This document shows positions 1 through 8,880 of a stretch of 64,000 nt of DNA, one piece after another. The stretch comes from Pirellulaceae bacterium (GTDB taxonomy: Bacteria; Planctomycetota; Planctomycetia; Pirellulales; Pirellulaceae): the NCBI GenBank assembly GCA_018402565.1, contig JAGYIQ010000001.1, forward strand, positions 124,001 through 188,000. Direction: 5' to 3'. The translations under genes and the position numbers were made by a program. Each line of letters opens with the position of its first letter. Position 1 is the stretch's first letter. The notes below the pieces were generated by a model. It worked only from the letters and a program-made list of their open reading frames with translations, ran no database searches and was not told the DNA's origin.

Positions 1-1101
1 CGGAGCGCTCACTGTCGTGGCCTGAATCGTGTTTCGCAAAAACGTGCGACGTTGCTCCAAGGCCGACAGTACGACCGGATCCAACGAAGCTCGCTTCTCC
101 CAAGCCTTGTCCAGCAAGTCCTGAGCCACTTGGCGATTGCCCGCGTTCAGCGCTTGCACGCCACGCAGATACAGCTCAATGGCGTCATCCTGGTCCGCGG
201 ACGGTGCTGCCACCTGCTCGCTGGATGCCAATACCACGCGACTCGTGTCGCTCTCCGGTTGGAAGTCGGCGGTGCGTACACCCCCAGCCGCTTCGGTCAT
301 TCCCTGAGCCAACTGCACGGGAGCCGCTTGTCGCTTGCTCTGCAGCTGCAACTCCAACTGCCACGGCTGCTGATCCATCCCAGCAAAGGCCGTGTCCGGC
401 AAGTGGAGTCCCTTGATCGACTCCAATGCCGCGGTGGCTTCCGCCAACCGATTTTGATCCATTGCCAACTTGGCATCGCCCATCAGCCGCTGCGCGTCCT
501 GAGTCCGCTGCTGCAACAGCTCCGGAGTCATTTGCTTCACAGCCGCCACTCGCGACAACATCGCGTCAGCCGTCATCGGCATGCCTGCAAACGTGCCAAA
601 TCCCTTGGCAGCTTCCGCCAAACCTTCGGCGGCTTGCCATTCGCCGTAAGCCAACAACTGGTCGGCTTGCTCCAACAGGAATTGGCTGGCCTCGCGGTTG
701 TACTCCGCTGGGTCACCCGCTTCCGCCATTTTCGTCAAACGCTCGTGGCGTTGAATCATGGCCTCCACCGCTGCCGAACTGTCACGAGCACCCATCTCCG
801 CGGGAACTTCACCCACGGCAGCCAAGTGCTGTCGAGCAGCGGCTACATTGCCGGCGGCCAAGGCTCGTCGAGCCTCACGCCATTTTTGCTGAGCGTCCGC
901 CGCAGGGGCGGTCGCTCCTCCAGTCAACAGTCGAGCCACCGGGGGGCGGGCCGAAGTTTCCGCCGAAGCGGTCGTCTGGGTGGAACCAGGCACAGCGGGC
1001 AGGTTCTGCCCGTGAGCCGTGGGGCTGGCCAAGGTTGTCACTACTCCGAGCGCCGTGCTCAAAGCCATGACCACAGTCCATTGTTTAGCCGAGGCTTTCA
1101 A
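1..1101 (-). CDS. Secreted alpha-helical protein, N-terminal part (runs off left edge)
   Basis: An open frame of 367 codons reads leftwards to the window edge without a stop. I chose the TTG at 1101 because a GGAG ribosome site lies just upstream (gagagacacg spacing); an in-frame ATG at 1068 is the alternative. Residues 1-33 form a signal peptide (basic start, hydrophobic core VVMALSTALGVVTTLA, then AHGQ). The visible mature part is Ala/Gln/Glu-rich and helical, with TPR-like stretches such as WREARRALAAGNVAAARQHL. Planctomycete secretin-like proteins often begin like this, but no secretin domain is inside the window, so the function is left open. Confidence 0.7.
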   Translation of the reverse strand, partial: MKASAKQWTVVMALSTALGVVTTLASPTAHGQNLPAVPGSTQTTASAETSARPPVARLLTGGATAPAADAQQKWREARRALAAGNVAAARQHLAAVGEVPAEMGARDSSAAVEAMIQRHERLTKMAEAGDPAEYNREASQFLLEQADQLLAYGEWQAAEGLAEAAKGFGTFAGMPMTADAMLSRVAAVKQMTPELLQQRTQDAQRLMGDAKLAMDQNRLAEATAALESIKGLHLPDTAFAGMDQQPWQLELQLQSKRQAAPVQLAQGMTEAAGGVRTADFQPESDTSRVVLASSEQVAAPSADQDDAIELYLRGVQALNAGNRQVAQDLLDKAWEKRASLDPVVLSALEQRRTFLRNTIQATTVSAP

Positions 1102-1412
1102 CGTGTCTCTCCTTTTTTTTTGAGATGCACGAAATCCAAGAAACAGAATTCGTATTGTCCGTTACGACCTAAGTTCCACCCAAGTGCCGAAACGAGCTGC
1201 CTGCTGGGATTCGCACGTGCCGACGGCTTCTCTACCAGAGAAATCCCGCCTACACTGAGCCCACGTCCAATGGACCCACGAAACCAGGCGGGGTGTCTTT
1301 ACAAGAAATGCAACCCCTATGTCAAGATTTGATAGCACTATTTGGCCGGAAAATCCCTACAGTTCTCCCAATCGGTGCTAGCGTTAGAACCCGCACAAGG
1401 GGTACATCTCCC
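1102..1412. other. Divergent intergenic region
   Basis: It separates the leftward secreted protein from the rightward pseudouridine synthase and should hold both promoters. It has a run of T/A (about 1111-1121) next to the TTG start. An in-frame upstream GTG at 1293 could extend the synthase by 40 residues of unconserved appearance. No other gene was seen. Confidence 0.4.
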
Positions 1413-2246
1413 ATGTCCACGCCATCCGGCCCGATCGATTTCACCGGCAAAAACAGCCCAAATTCCGGGCTTTCTCCCGACCCGGTGTCCCCCAGCTCGT
1501 GGCCCAACGACCTCGCCGGGGGCCCGCCGGCCTCCGTCTTGTACTTTCACGAAGAATGCCTAGTCGTCAATAAACCAGCCGGGCTACTGACCCAGGCCCC
1601 ACCGGGGATCCCCAGCCTCGAGGCTCAAGCCCGACGCTTCTGGCAGGCGACCACCGATTACGTGGGCGTTCCCCATCGCTTGGACCGCGCCACCTCCGGC
1701 ACGTTGCTGCTGGGGCAATCCAAAGTCGTCACTAGAAAATTGGCCGCACAGTTCGAACGTCGCACCATCCGCAAAGTCTACTGGGCACTGCTCGAAGGTT
1801 GCCCCCCCGAGCCGGTCGGGACCTGGTGCGACTGGATGTGCAAACGCCCCGACCATCCGCTCTCCGAAATCACGACAGCCGACGATCCAGCCGCCCAATC
1901 CGCCGAACTCGATTACCGCGTGCTGGGGACCAGCCCCACGTATGCCTGGGTAGAAATACTCTTAAAAACCGGACGCACGCACCAAATCCGCTTGCAAGCC
2001 TCGGCCCGTGGCATGCCCATCGTCGGCGACGCGGATTACGGCGCGACCGCCCCTTTCGGCCCACCACAAGCCGACCAACGCCAACGCCCCATCGCTCTGC
2101 ATGCGCGGACCCTGGATTTTTGGCACCCGCGCCTGCATCAACCCGTCGTCGTCTCCGCGCCCACCCCACCCGATTGGCTGGCGTTTGCCGATAACTTCGC
2201 TCCCGACTTAAAAGCCTCCCTAATGGCCGCCGATATGGTAAAATAA
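1413..2246 (+). CDS. RluA-family RNA pseudouridine synthase
   Basis: Converts specific uridines in rRNA or tRNA to pseudouridine in the cytoplasm. The RluA catalytic motif HRLDRATSGTLLL is present with its essential Asp, and later family blocks are visible (KVYWALLEG; LKTGRTHQIRLQ; PIVGDADYG). The domain starts near VLYFHEECLVVNKPAG, the usual RluA beginning without an S4 domain, so this is a short RluA/RluC-like enzyme of 277 residues. The ATG at 1413 has AAGGGG upstream; a GTG at 1293 gives a 317-residue form. The exact RNA target cannot be told from sequence. Confidence 0.93.
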   Translation: MSTPSGPIDFTGKNSPNSGLSPDPVSPSSWPNDLAGGPPASVLYFHEECLVVNKPAGLLTQAPPGIPSLEAQARRFWQATTDYVGVPHRLDRATSGTLLLGQSKVVTRKLAAQFERRTIRKVYWALLEGCPPEPVGTWCDWMCKRPDHPLSEITTADDPAAQSAELDYRVLGTSPTYAWVEILLKTGRTHQIRLQASARGMPIVGDADYGATAPFGPPQADQRQRPIALHARTLDFWHPRLHQPVVVSAPTPPDWLAFADNFAPDLKASLMAADMVK

Positions 2247-2285
2247 GCAGGGCGATCGAGACGGCGGGCACTCCAAACAGGAAGA

Positions 2286-2759
2286 ATGACGATGAAGTAC
2301 TTGTTGAGTTTGTTGGTGGTAGTTCCCTCGCTGTGCCTGGCCCTCCGTGGCAACTCCTGCGAGGACTCGGTCGCCACCCCTGCGCCGATCGCCACAGAAC
2401 TGCAAGATCAAGACCAGGAAAAACCGTTGCCGGGCCTGACCAGCAACCAAGCCTTGATGCGAGACAAGCTGAAACACATGAGCTTGATCCTCGATGGCCT
2501 GACGCTGGACAACTTCGACCAAGCGGCCGAGAGTGGCTTGACGCTGGCGATGATCAGCCGCGCCACCTCGTGGCACATCGCTGAGCCAACCGACAAGTAC
2601 CTACGCCTGAGCAAGAACTTCCAAGAACAGGCACGGGACTTGGAACGTCATGCTCGTGAACGCAACATCGAGGCCGCCACATTGGACCTCGTACGCATGA
2701 ACATCAGCTGCACCGCCTGCCACCAACACATGCGCGAGCATCTGGGGATCGCCAAGTAG
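2286..2759 (+). CDS. Exported cytochrome c'-like monohaem protein
   Basis: 157 residues with a signal peptide (MKYLLSLLVVVPSLCLALRG) and one haem c motif, CTACH, close to the C-terminus. Placement of the haem site at the end of a mainly helical protein is the layout of cytochrome c' four-helix bundles, so a periplasmic electron-transfer or gas-binding role is likely. AGGAAG precedes the ATG at 2286; a second ATG at 2292 is possible. It lies 39 bp after the pseudouridine synthase on the same strand, with no obvious functional link. Confidence 0.8.
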   Translation: MTMKYLLSLLVVVPSLCLALRGNSCEDSVATPAPIATELQDQDQEKPLPGLTSNQALMRDKLKHMSLILDGLTLDNFDQAAESGLTLAMISRATSWHIAEPTDKYLRLSKNFQEQARDLERHARERNIEAATLDLVRMNISCTACHQHMREHLGIAK

Positions 2760-2921
2760 GATCTGCCGAACGAGCCGTGGGACACCCAACCCCCACGGCC
2801 AACCTCAGCGGGCTGTCACACGCTCCGCTGGTCGTCACACGCTCCGATGTGGCAAGCTGCGATCAGCGGGCTTGGAGGGGAATCTCCAATCCAGCCCCGA
2901 CACGCGGAGCGACTGGGGCGT

Positions 2922-4478
2922 TTACGAATTCAAATAGTGCCCCACGCGGGCGGCATGAGCCGCCACCCGATCCAGCCAACGATAGGCATCCAACAATTGC
3001 AGGGTCGCAGCTGGGCTTCGTTTGCCGGCCGCTGAATCCTGGATCGCCGACAGCCGATTCTCCTCCCGCTGCCGCCGCAACTGCTCCGCCAATTCGGTCA
3101 GCTCGTGCAACTCCGCCTCCGAGCTGCCGACCATCAGACTCTGCTGCGTCAGCTGCAGAGCGCGCGTACAGAGCGTCACCAAACCGCGTTGGGACTGGTC
3201 CGCCAAAACTCGTTGCAAAGTAAACGGCGGCAACAACCGAGCGGTCAAACGAGATAAATGATCGATCGCATGCAGCTGGACCAATCGCTCCTGAATGATG
3301 AGCGAGTCATCCGCCGCCACAGGCAATTTTTCCAAGTATTCTTGGATTTCGCGAATGGTCACCTGATACGCTTCTGGGTCTTTCCCCCATTGCCCGGAAG
3401 TCAACGCCACCAAAAGCTCGCCGCACACGGAGTTGGCCGTCTCACGCAGGGCTCGGTCGGTCGCTGCAATCGCCACCGACGGCACGCGTCGCACCGCTTG
3501 ATCCAAGTGCCGCGTCCACACCGGGCCCCTGTCTGGGACCATCCATTCGATCAATCGAGCAAACGACTGCACCCAGGGCAAAAACAGCAACACCCCCAAG
3601 CCGATGAACAGGGTGTGAAACGCGGCCAACCCCAAGGCCTCGTCCCACCCCAATCCACGACGCAGGTACCCCACCAACACGAGCAACCATGGCAGGCAGA
3701 CCAAGGCCAACACACCGGTGCTCAAATTGAACACCACGTGAGCCATCGCTGTCCGTCGCGCCGGAACGTTGGCCCGCATGGCCGCTAACACGCCCGTGAC
3801 GGTTGTGCCAATGGCTGACCCGATCACCACCGCCGCCGCATGCTCAAAACCGATCGTCCCCGCGCTGACCGCCGTCAAAGCCGTCGCCACCGCAGCACTG
3901 GAGGACTGCATCAAGATCGTCAGCACGATGCCCAAGCACACCGCCAACACGTCTCCCCACCAACCCGCGTTGTCCAACCACCCCAAGTCCACCTGCTCCG
4001 TGACCGACTGCATGGCCCACTGCATGAAGTCAATGCCAACAAAAATAAGTGCAAAACCCGATAAAGCGTTGCCCAAGAACACCTGGCGACCACTTCCCAA
4101 TAGCCGCAAAAAGACACCGACCAAAAGCGTGGGCAACAAGTACAACCCCAACTTAAACTTCAAACCGATCGTGGCCACAATCCAACCCGTCGCTGAGGTC
4201 CCCAGACTGGCGCCGAACAATACGCCCAATGCCTGGGGAAAGGTCAGCAAGCCGGCACTGACAAACCCCACGACCGCCACCGTCGTGGCACTGGAGGACT
4301 GCACCACCAACGTCGCCCAAAAGCCAGAAAAGAACGCTCGCAGCGGCGTGCCGGTAAACCGAGCCAATTGATCGCGAAGCCACGCGCCAGCAAAATCCTT
4401 CAGGCCGTCGGTCAGCAGGCTCATGCCCAACAAAAATAGGCCGATCCCACCCGCAAACCGAAACAGGCTCTCGGTCAT
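2922..4478 (-). CDS. Na+/phosphate symporter (NptA/PNaS family) with PhoU-like tail
   Basis: 518 residues. The two inverted family repeats each contain the QSSS signature (QSSSATTVAVVGFVSAG and QSSSAAVATALTAVSAG), the Na+ and phosphate binding loops. About eight hydrophobic segments fill residues 1-310. The remaining 200 residues are a soluble helical region resembling PhoU, as in bacterial YjbB-type members. It imports or exports phosphate across the inner membrane. Its ATG overlaps the stop of the upstream gene by one base, so the two are translationally coupled. Confidence 0.92.
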   Translation of the reverse strand: MTESLFRFAGGIGLFLLGMSLLTDGLKDFAGAWLRDQLARFTGTPLRAFFSGFWATLVVQSSSATTVAVVGFVSAGLLTFPQALGVLFGASLGTSATGWIVATIGLKFKLGLYLLPTLLVGVFLRLLGSGRQVFLGNALSGFALIFVGIDFMQWAMQSVTEQVDLGWLDNAGWWGDVLAVCLGIVLTILMQSSSAAVATALTAVSAGTIGFEHAAAVVIGSAIGTTVTGVLAAMRANVPARRTAMAHVVFNLSTGVLALVCLPWLLVLVGYLRRGLGWDEALGLAAFHTLFIGLGVLLFLPWVQSFARLIEWMVPDRGPVWTRHLDQAVRRVPSVAIAATDRALRETANSVCGELLVALTSGQWGKDPEAYQVTIREIQEYLEKLPVAADDSLIIQERLVQLHAIDHLSRLTARLLPPFTLQRVLADQSQRGLVTLCTRALQLTQQSLMVGSSEAELHELTELAEQLRRQREENRLSAIQDSAAGKRSPAATLQLLDAYRWLDRVAAHAARVGHYLNS

Positions 4479-6121
4479 CAGCGCGGTACGATCGGATAGA
4501 GCCCATTGCCAGCGGGCGTTGCCATACGGATGGAACCGTCGGACTGCGGACCAGCAATCGTCGGGCGAAAGCCGTCCATTCCAGCTGAGTTACCCGAGGG
4601 ATTCAACGGCTGAGGGCCACCGAAGGAGACGCCGCCTCCCGCCGGTGTCATGGAACCGGCCGGGTTCTGAAACGGATTGCCACCATAAGGAGCGACGCCA
4701 GGTGCCGTCCCGCCTCCAGTGCCCCACGCCCCCATCGGCCCCACATTGGGCACCTGTGGCGCCGCCTGGAACACACCGGCTTGATTATTGACCGGCTGTG
4801 CGCCCTGAACCCCTTTGAATTCGATAAACAACAACGCGTCCGCACGCCCTCGCTGCTGGCCAACCAGCGTCCCCAAATTCAACAAACCCGTATTGGTCGT
4901 CTGGCCCGTCGGCGTTGCAATCACACCACACGACAATAACAGCACTTGATCCTTGGGCCAGCGAAACCGCTCGTGCAAACGCCATGAGACCACTTGCGGC
5001 ACCGCCGTCGACAGGTTCTGCATCTGGCCGTTAACCGTTGGTACCGGAATCGACACCGTCTGCAACTTCTCCAATTGATCGATCTGGCACTTGATCACCA
5101 CTTCCATCATCCGCTGGTCCAGCATCCCCAGCGCGCTGAGATCAACCGTGTACCCCTCCTCAAATCGACTGGTCAACGGCTCGTATTGCCCCCCCGCCGC
5201 CGGCACCGTTGGGTTGAACGGACGGAACTGCAACGATCGAATGTAAGATTGCGGCGTCAATCGCTTGAACGAATGACTCTGACCCTCCGGCAATATCAGG
5301 TCGCCCACCTCCATCGGACGGAAATCGCTCCGCATCGTCAATTGATTCGCCAAGATCGCAGCATTCTCTTTACTGATCAACCAACCTTCCACACCCGGTG
5401 TCTGCACCTCAAACGGCTGCATATAAGGAAACGCCGCCGAACGCCAATCCGCTCGGCCCACCGTCACCAAACGTACCCCCAACGTCACCCGCTGCCCTTT
5501 CGACTCGACCAAACGATCCACCATCCCCGCCACCACGCGGTGCACCTCCAAGCTGTGATACACATGCAGACTGTCGGGCGTCACACTCATCAGTCCCATG
5601 GGCTGTCGAAACCACAGGTCGGTCCCCGTGTCACGCAAGATCCAATCCACCACCGCCTGCTCCGGATTGCGGACCGACGTGATACGACGGGTATATGGAG
5701 AAAGATCGTAAGTCCGCCACACCTGGCCAGCATCGTTCGGCAAATTGTTGGGCGGCGGCAATAACTTGGCCACCTGCGGCAAGGTCGTGTCCACTCCCAC
5801 ACCGCCCGGAGCCACACCACCCGGAGCCACACCACCCGGAGCCACACGAGCAGCCGAGTCACTCGGCGAGTTCCCCGCCCCAGCACTCCCCGCCACGTTC
5901 CCGGCCCCAGAGTTGACGCCCGCCGCGCCGCTGTCTTGACCGACAACCGTACCCATTTCAGACGCTAATAAACAACCCCAGACGATCAGCCCGCGAACGA
6001 TCAGCCCACCAACGGCCCAACCGGTCAAGCAACCAGGCACCGCGCGACTACGGCCAACCGGTCCCAGACAACCCAGCAAACCCAGCAAACCCAGCGTTCG
6101 AATCCATTCCAATCGTTGCAT
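4478..6121 (-). CDS. Exported protein with secretin-N-like region, function unknown
   Basis: 547 residues from the ATG at 6121. The frame extends to 6313, but the ATG at 6121 is followed directly by a good signal peptide (MQRLEWIRTLGLLGLLGCLG). A five-residue repeat (GGVAP, three copies near 5805-5850) sits in the early low-complexity part. The central block (VVDWILRDTGTDLWF ... LHVYHSLEVHRVVAGMVDRLV) resembles the small alpha/beta domains at the start of secretins, but no secretin barrel follows. The tail is Gly/Pro/Asn-rich. Coupled by stop/start overlap to the phosphate symporter. Role unknown. Confidence 0.75.
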   Translation of the reverse strand: MQRLEWIRTLGLLGLLGCLGPVGRSRAVPGCLTGWAVGGLIVRGLIVWGCLLASEMGTVVGQDSGAAGVNSGAGNVAGSAGAGNSPSDSAARVAPGGVAPGGVAPGGVGVDTTLPQVAKLLPPPNNLPNDAGQVWRTYDLSPYTRRITSVRNPEQAVVDWILRDTGTDLWFRQPMGLMSVTPDSLHVYHSLEVHRVVAGMVDRLVESKGQRVTLGVRLVTVGRADWRSAAFPYMQPFEVQTPGVEGWLISKENAAILANQLTMRSDFRPMEVGDLILPEGQSHSFKRLTPQSYIRSLQFRPFNPTVPAAGGQYEPLTSRFEEGYTVDLSALGMLDQRMMEVVIKCQIDQLEKLQTVSIPVPTVNGQMQNLSTAVPQVVSWRLHERFRWPKDQVLLLSCGVIATPTGQTTNTGLLNLGTLVGQQRGRADALLFIEFKGVQGAQPVNNQAGVFQAAPQVPNVGPMGAWGTGGGTAPGVAPYGGNPFQNPAGSMTPAGGGVSFGGPQPLNPSGNSAGMDGFRPTIAGPQSDGSIRMATPAGNGLYPIVPR

Positions 6122-6391
6122 AGTTCCGCATCCATTCGCGACGTCTGCCAGGAAAATCGTTGTGTACCCGCGACGCCAGTATAGAACGTTTGCCCAATTT
6201 AACTCAAGGCGAAAAGGACCTGCACCAACCGAGGACCACGCCCCGCTGCTCACGAGTGCTAGCAAACGCGGAGCTCGGCCTGCGGTGAAACTTGAGACAT
6301 ATTCCCAATTCACTCGAAGATCGTTTCCCGACTCGCCCGATCATTCCCATTACACAGGCTGGATAAACTGCGTTCACTTTAAGGCCACACC

Positions 6392-8806
6392 ATGCGCGAC
6401 TGCAACACGACTCCCTCAAACTCGGCTCCTCGTCGCCAACCTCGGACGCTGTCGTTTTTCGCTCTGGCCCTTGGCCTGAGTTGGGCGGCTTGCGCGAGCC
6501 AACCTCTCGTGGCCGGCGCTGCTCCCTGCTGGCAGATCAACTCCGCATACACCCCACAGAACTCCGGCTACTCCCCAGCACAGGGTGGCATGGGAACCGC
6601 GCAAACCACCCGCACCGAGGAGCGTTCGAAGCAGGTGTTTCAGCCGCTGTTGCCCAGTGTCCTGACGGATCGCGACGGACAACCAATCGATTTGCCGCCG
6701 GTTTGCACCTCGGAATTACCCGGATTCGCGTACAACCCGCCGCAGCCGCAGCTCATGGGCCAAGACGCTGATGCCAAGGCCCTCCACGATCAGCAGTGGC
6801 GCGATGCGTTGCAAGCTTTGGTGCAGAGCGATGGACGCATGGATTGGAATGTGCGGCCCGCCAGCTACACAGGAGGCGATCCGAGCCTGCCAGCGTCCCC
6901 CCCGTCCTATCCATCCGGCCCCAGCCAAGTCGCAACTTATCAAGCGATCGCTGCCGGCTATTCGGGCACGGCCTCCCCCCTCCAGACGGCGGCTGGAACC
7001 GCAGCCACCCTGTCGCCAGCCGATCAAGAGTTGATGCGTCAGCTGTACAATCCACACGCGAAGGCCTCCGCGGACAAGGCCGCCATCCACCGCTCCAATC
7101 GTTCGTTGCTGGGCAAGCCAGGAACGGTGTGGGACGAATGCGACACGGTGGATCCGCACGCCGAGATCTTTGCCAAAACGCTGTTCCCCTCGGCCACCGA
7201 ATGCGCCGCTTGCCACCAGCAGATTTTTGATGAATGGGCCAGTAGCTCGCATGCGTATTCTGCCTTGTCTCCAATGTTTCATCGCTTTGAAGACACGATC
7301 AACAAATTGGCCAGTGGCACGATTGGCTACTTTTGCATGCGTTGTCACGCTCCCGTCGCCACCACCGTCGGTCATCGCCGCGATCAACCGATCTGGGACG
7401 GGCCACGCGTCTTCCGCGAGGGCGTGACGTGCATCGCCTGTCACCACATCCAAGAGATCAATGTCAAGACAAACGGCGAACGCCGCATCGAACCTGGCAC
7501 CATTGTCGACCCGGTCACGGGTTCCGGAGCAGGGCAGGGCATCGAGGCCGTGCACAAGTACGCCGACCACTTTAAGGTCAAGACCGACCCTCAAGATCCA
7601 CGCAACGGCCAGTTGATGCATCGCCGAGTGTTCCAGTTCAAAGAGATCGCCGAGTCCACGTTTTGTATGTCCTGCCACCAAGTGGCCGTCCAACCCGGCA
7701 TCAAACTGGAAGTGGTCTGGGACCAATACCGCGGATCGCCCGCCCACCGCGAGGGCATCAGCTGCCAAGACTGTCATATGGGAGCGGTCCCGGGAGTGGC
7801 CGAAGGCTATTCACTAGGGCCCGCGGCGGTCGTCGAAGGTCGCGTGGTCGATCCGCTCCGCCGGCACTCAAATCACATGTTCTACGGCCCTGGTTACTCG
7901 ATCGCCCATCCCGGTATCTTCCCGCACGATCCGGCCCAAGATCGCTGGACGGTCAACCAGTGGCTGGAGTTTGATTGGCGAGCTGGATGGGGGACGGAAG
8001 AGTTTGAAAACCGAGTCGATCAACAACTCGCGCCCAACTATTTCCCGCCGACATGGACCAACGCCGATGATCGCTACGACGCCCGCGAGATCGTCGATCG
8101 CAACTTGAAAAAGCTCGAGTACAAACGCCAGGTACGACGCCAAGTCCTGGAGAATGGCTCACGAGTCGATGGCCCCTATTTTGCTCGCCCGGCCCAGGTC
8201 GGCCAAGACCTGGACCTGCACTACTGCATACAAAATATCAGTAAAGGCCACAACATGCCCAGCGGCTCGTTGGGGGCCCAACCACAACTGTGGTTCAACG
8301 TCGTCTTGATCGGACCGGATGGTTCGCGACTGTGGGAGTCCGGCTACCTGGATACCCAGGGCGACTTGGCCGACTTACACTCGCTGGATGTGCAAAACGG
8401 CCGCGTCCCGCCGGACCTGCAATTGTTCAATCTGCAAACCAAGTTTTTGACCACCAATGTCAAAGGCACCGATCGCGAAATGTACCTACCGATCAACGTG
8501 GACATCGACCAATTGCCGTTCATTCGACCAGCCTCCCAACCAGTCACTGTGATCAATCACCCGCCGTTTATTCGCATGGAGGCCCACTCCATCCCCGCCT
8601 TGGGGCAACGCTCGGCCAAGTATTCGATCCCCGGACACCTGCTGCGGCAACCCGGCACCTACCGTTTGTCCGCCCGACTGCGCAGCCGCGCCGAACCGAT
8701 CTACTTCATGAAGTTCGTACAGTCGACCCCCGAGATGATCCGTTCGATGAACGAGTGGATCGTGGATGCTCATCCCTCCACCATCGTGTTTGAAGTTTGT
8801 GAATGA
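6392..8806 (+). CDS. Exported five-haem c-type cytochrome (cytochrome c554-like)
   Basis: 804 residues. A signal peptide covers about residues 1-43 (TLSFFALALGLSWAACA). Five CxxCH haem sites lie in the middle third: CAACH near 271, CMRCH near 315, CIACH near 347, CMSCH near 425 and CQDCH near 457. Spacing and neighbouring His residues fit the cytochrome c554/multihaem superfamily. The C-terminal 300 residues are beta-rich and carry no haem site. AAGG lies 7 bases before the ATG. The next gene, 74 bp downstream on the same strand, encodes a large porin-like protein, so the pair may pass electrons across the outer membrane; that is inference. Confidence 0.9.
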   Translation: MRDCNTTPSNSAPRRQPRTLSFFALALGLSWAACASQPLVAGAAPCWQINSAYTPQNSGYSPAQGGMGTAQTTRTEERSKQVFQPLLPSVLTDRDGQPIDLPPVCTSELPGFAYNPPQPQLMGQDADAKALHDQQWRDALQALVQSDGRMDWNVRPASYTGGDPSLPASPPSYPSGPSQVATYQAIAAGYSGTASPLQTAAGTAATLSPADQELMRQLYNPHAKASADKAAIHRSNRSLLGKPGTVWDECDTVDPHAEIFAKTLFPSATECAACHQQIFDEWASSSHAYSALSPMFHRFEDTINKLASGTIGYFCMRCHAPVATTVGHRRDQPIWDGPRVFREGVTCIACHHIQEINVKTNGERRIEPGTIVDPVTGSGAGQGIEAVHKYADHFKVKTDPQDPRNGQLMHRRVFQFKEIAESTFCMSCHQVAVQPGIKLEVVWDQYRGSPAHREGISCQDCHMGAVPGVAEGYSLGPAAVVEGRVVDPLRRHSNHMFYGPGYSIAHPGIFPHDPAQDRWTVNQWLEFDWRAGWGTEEFENRVDQQLAPNYFPPTWTNADDRYDAREIVDRNLKKLEYKRQVRRQVLENGSRVDGPYFARPAQVGQDLDLHYCIQNISKGHNMPSGSLGAQPQLWFNVVLIGPDGSRLWESGYLDTQGDLADLHSLDVQNGRVPPDLQLFNLQTKFLTTNVKGTDREMYLPINVDIDQLPFIRPASQPVTVINHPPFIRMEAHSIPALGQRSAKYSIPGHLLRQPGTYRLSARLRSRAEPIYFMKFVQSTPEMIRSMNEWIVDAHPSTIVFEVCE

Positions 8807-8880
8807 ACATGTTGGCCCCCTTTTTTCAGCACTCCGTTTAGTCGCCATGACGTTTGGCCCATTCAACAAGACCTGATGTG

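Noticed and set aside
52..1332. 426-residue plus-strand open frame opposite the left-edge gene
   Set aside because: The minus-strand frame has a signal peptide, ribosome site and regular composition; the plus-strand frame is His/Arg/Ser-rich shadow.
3258..4371. Plus-strand frames of 176 and 200 residues opposite the phosphate symporter
   Set aside because: The minus strand encodes clear symporter motifs; these are shadows.
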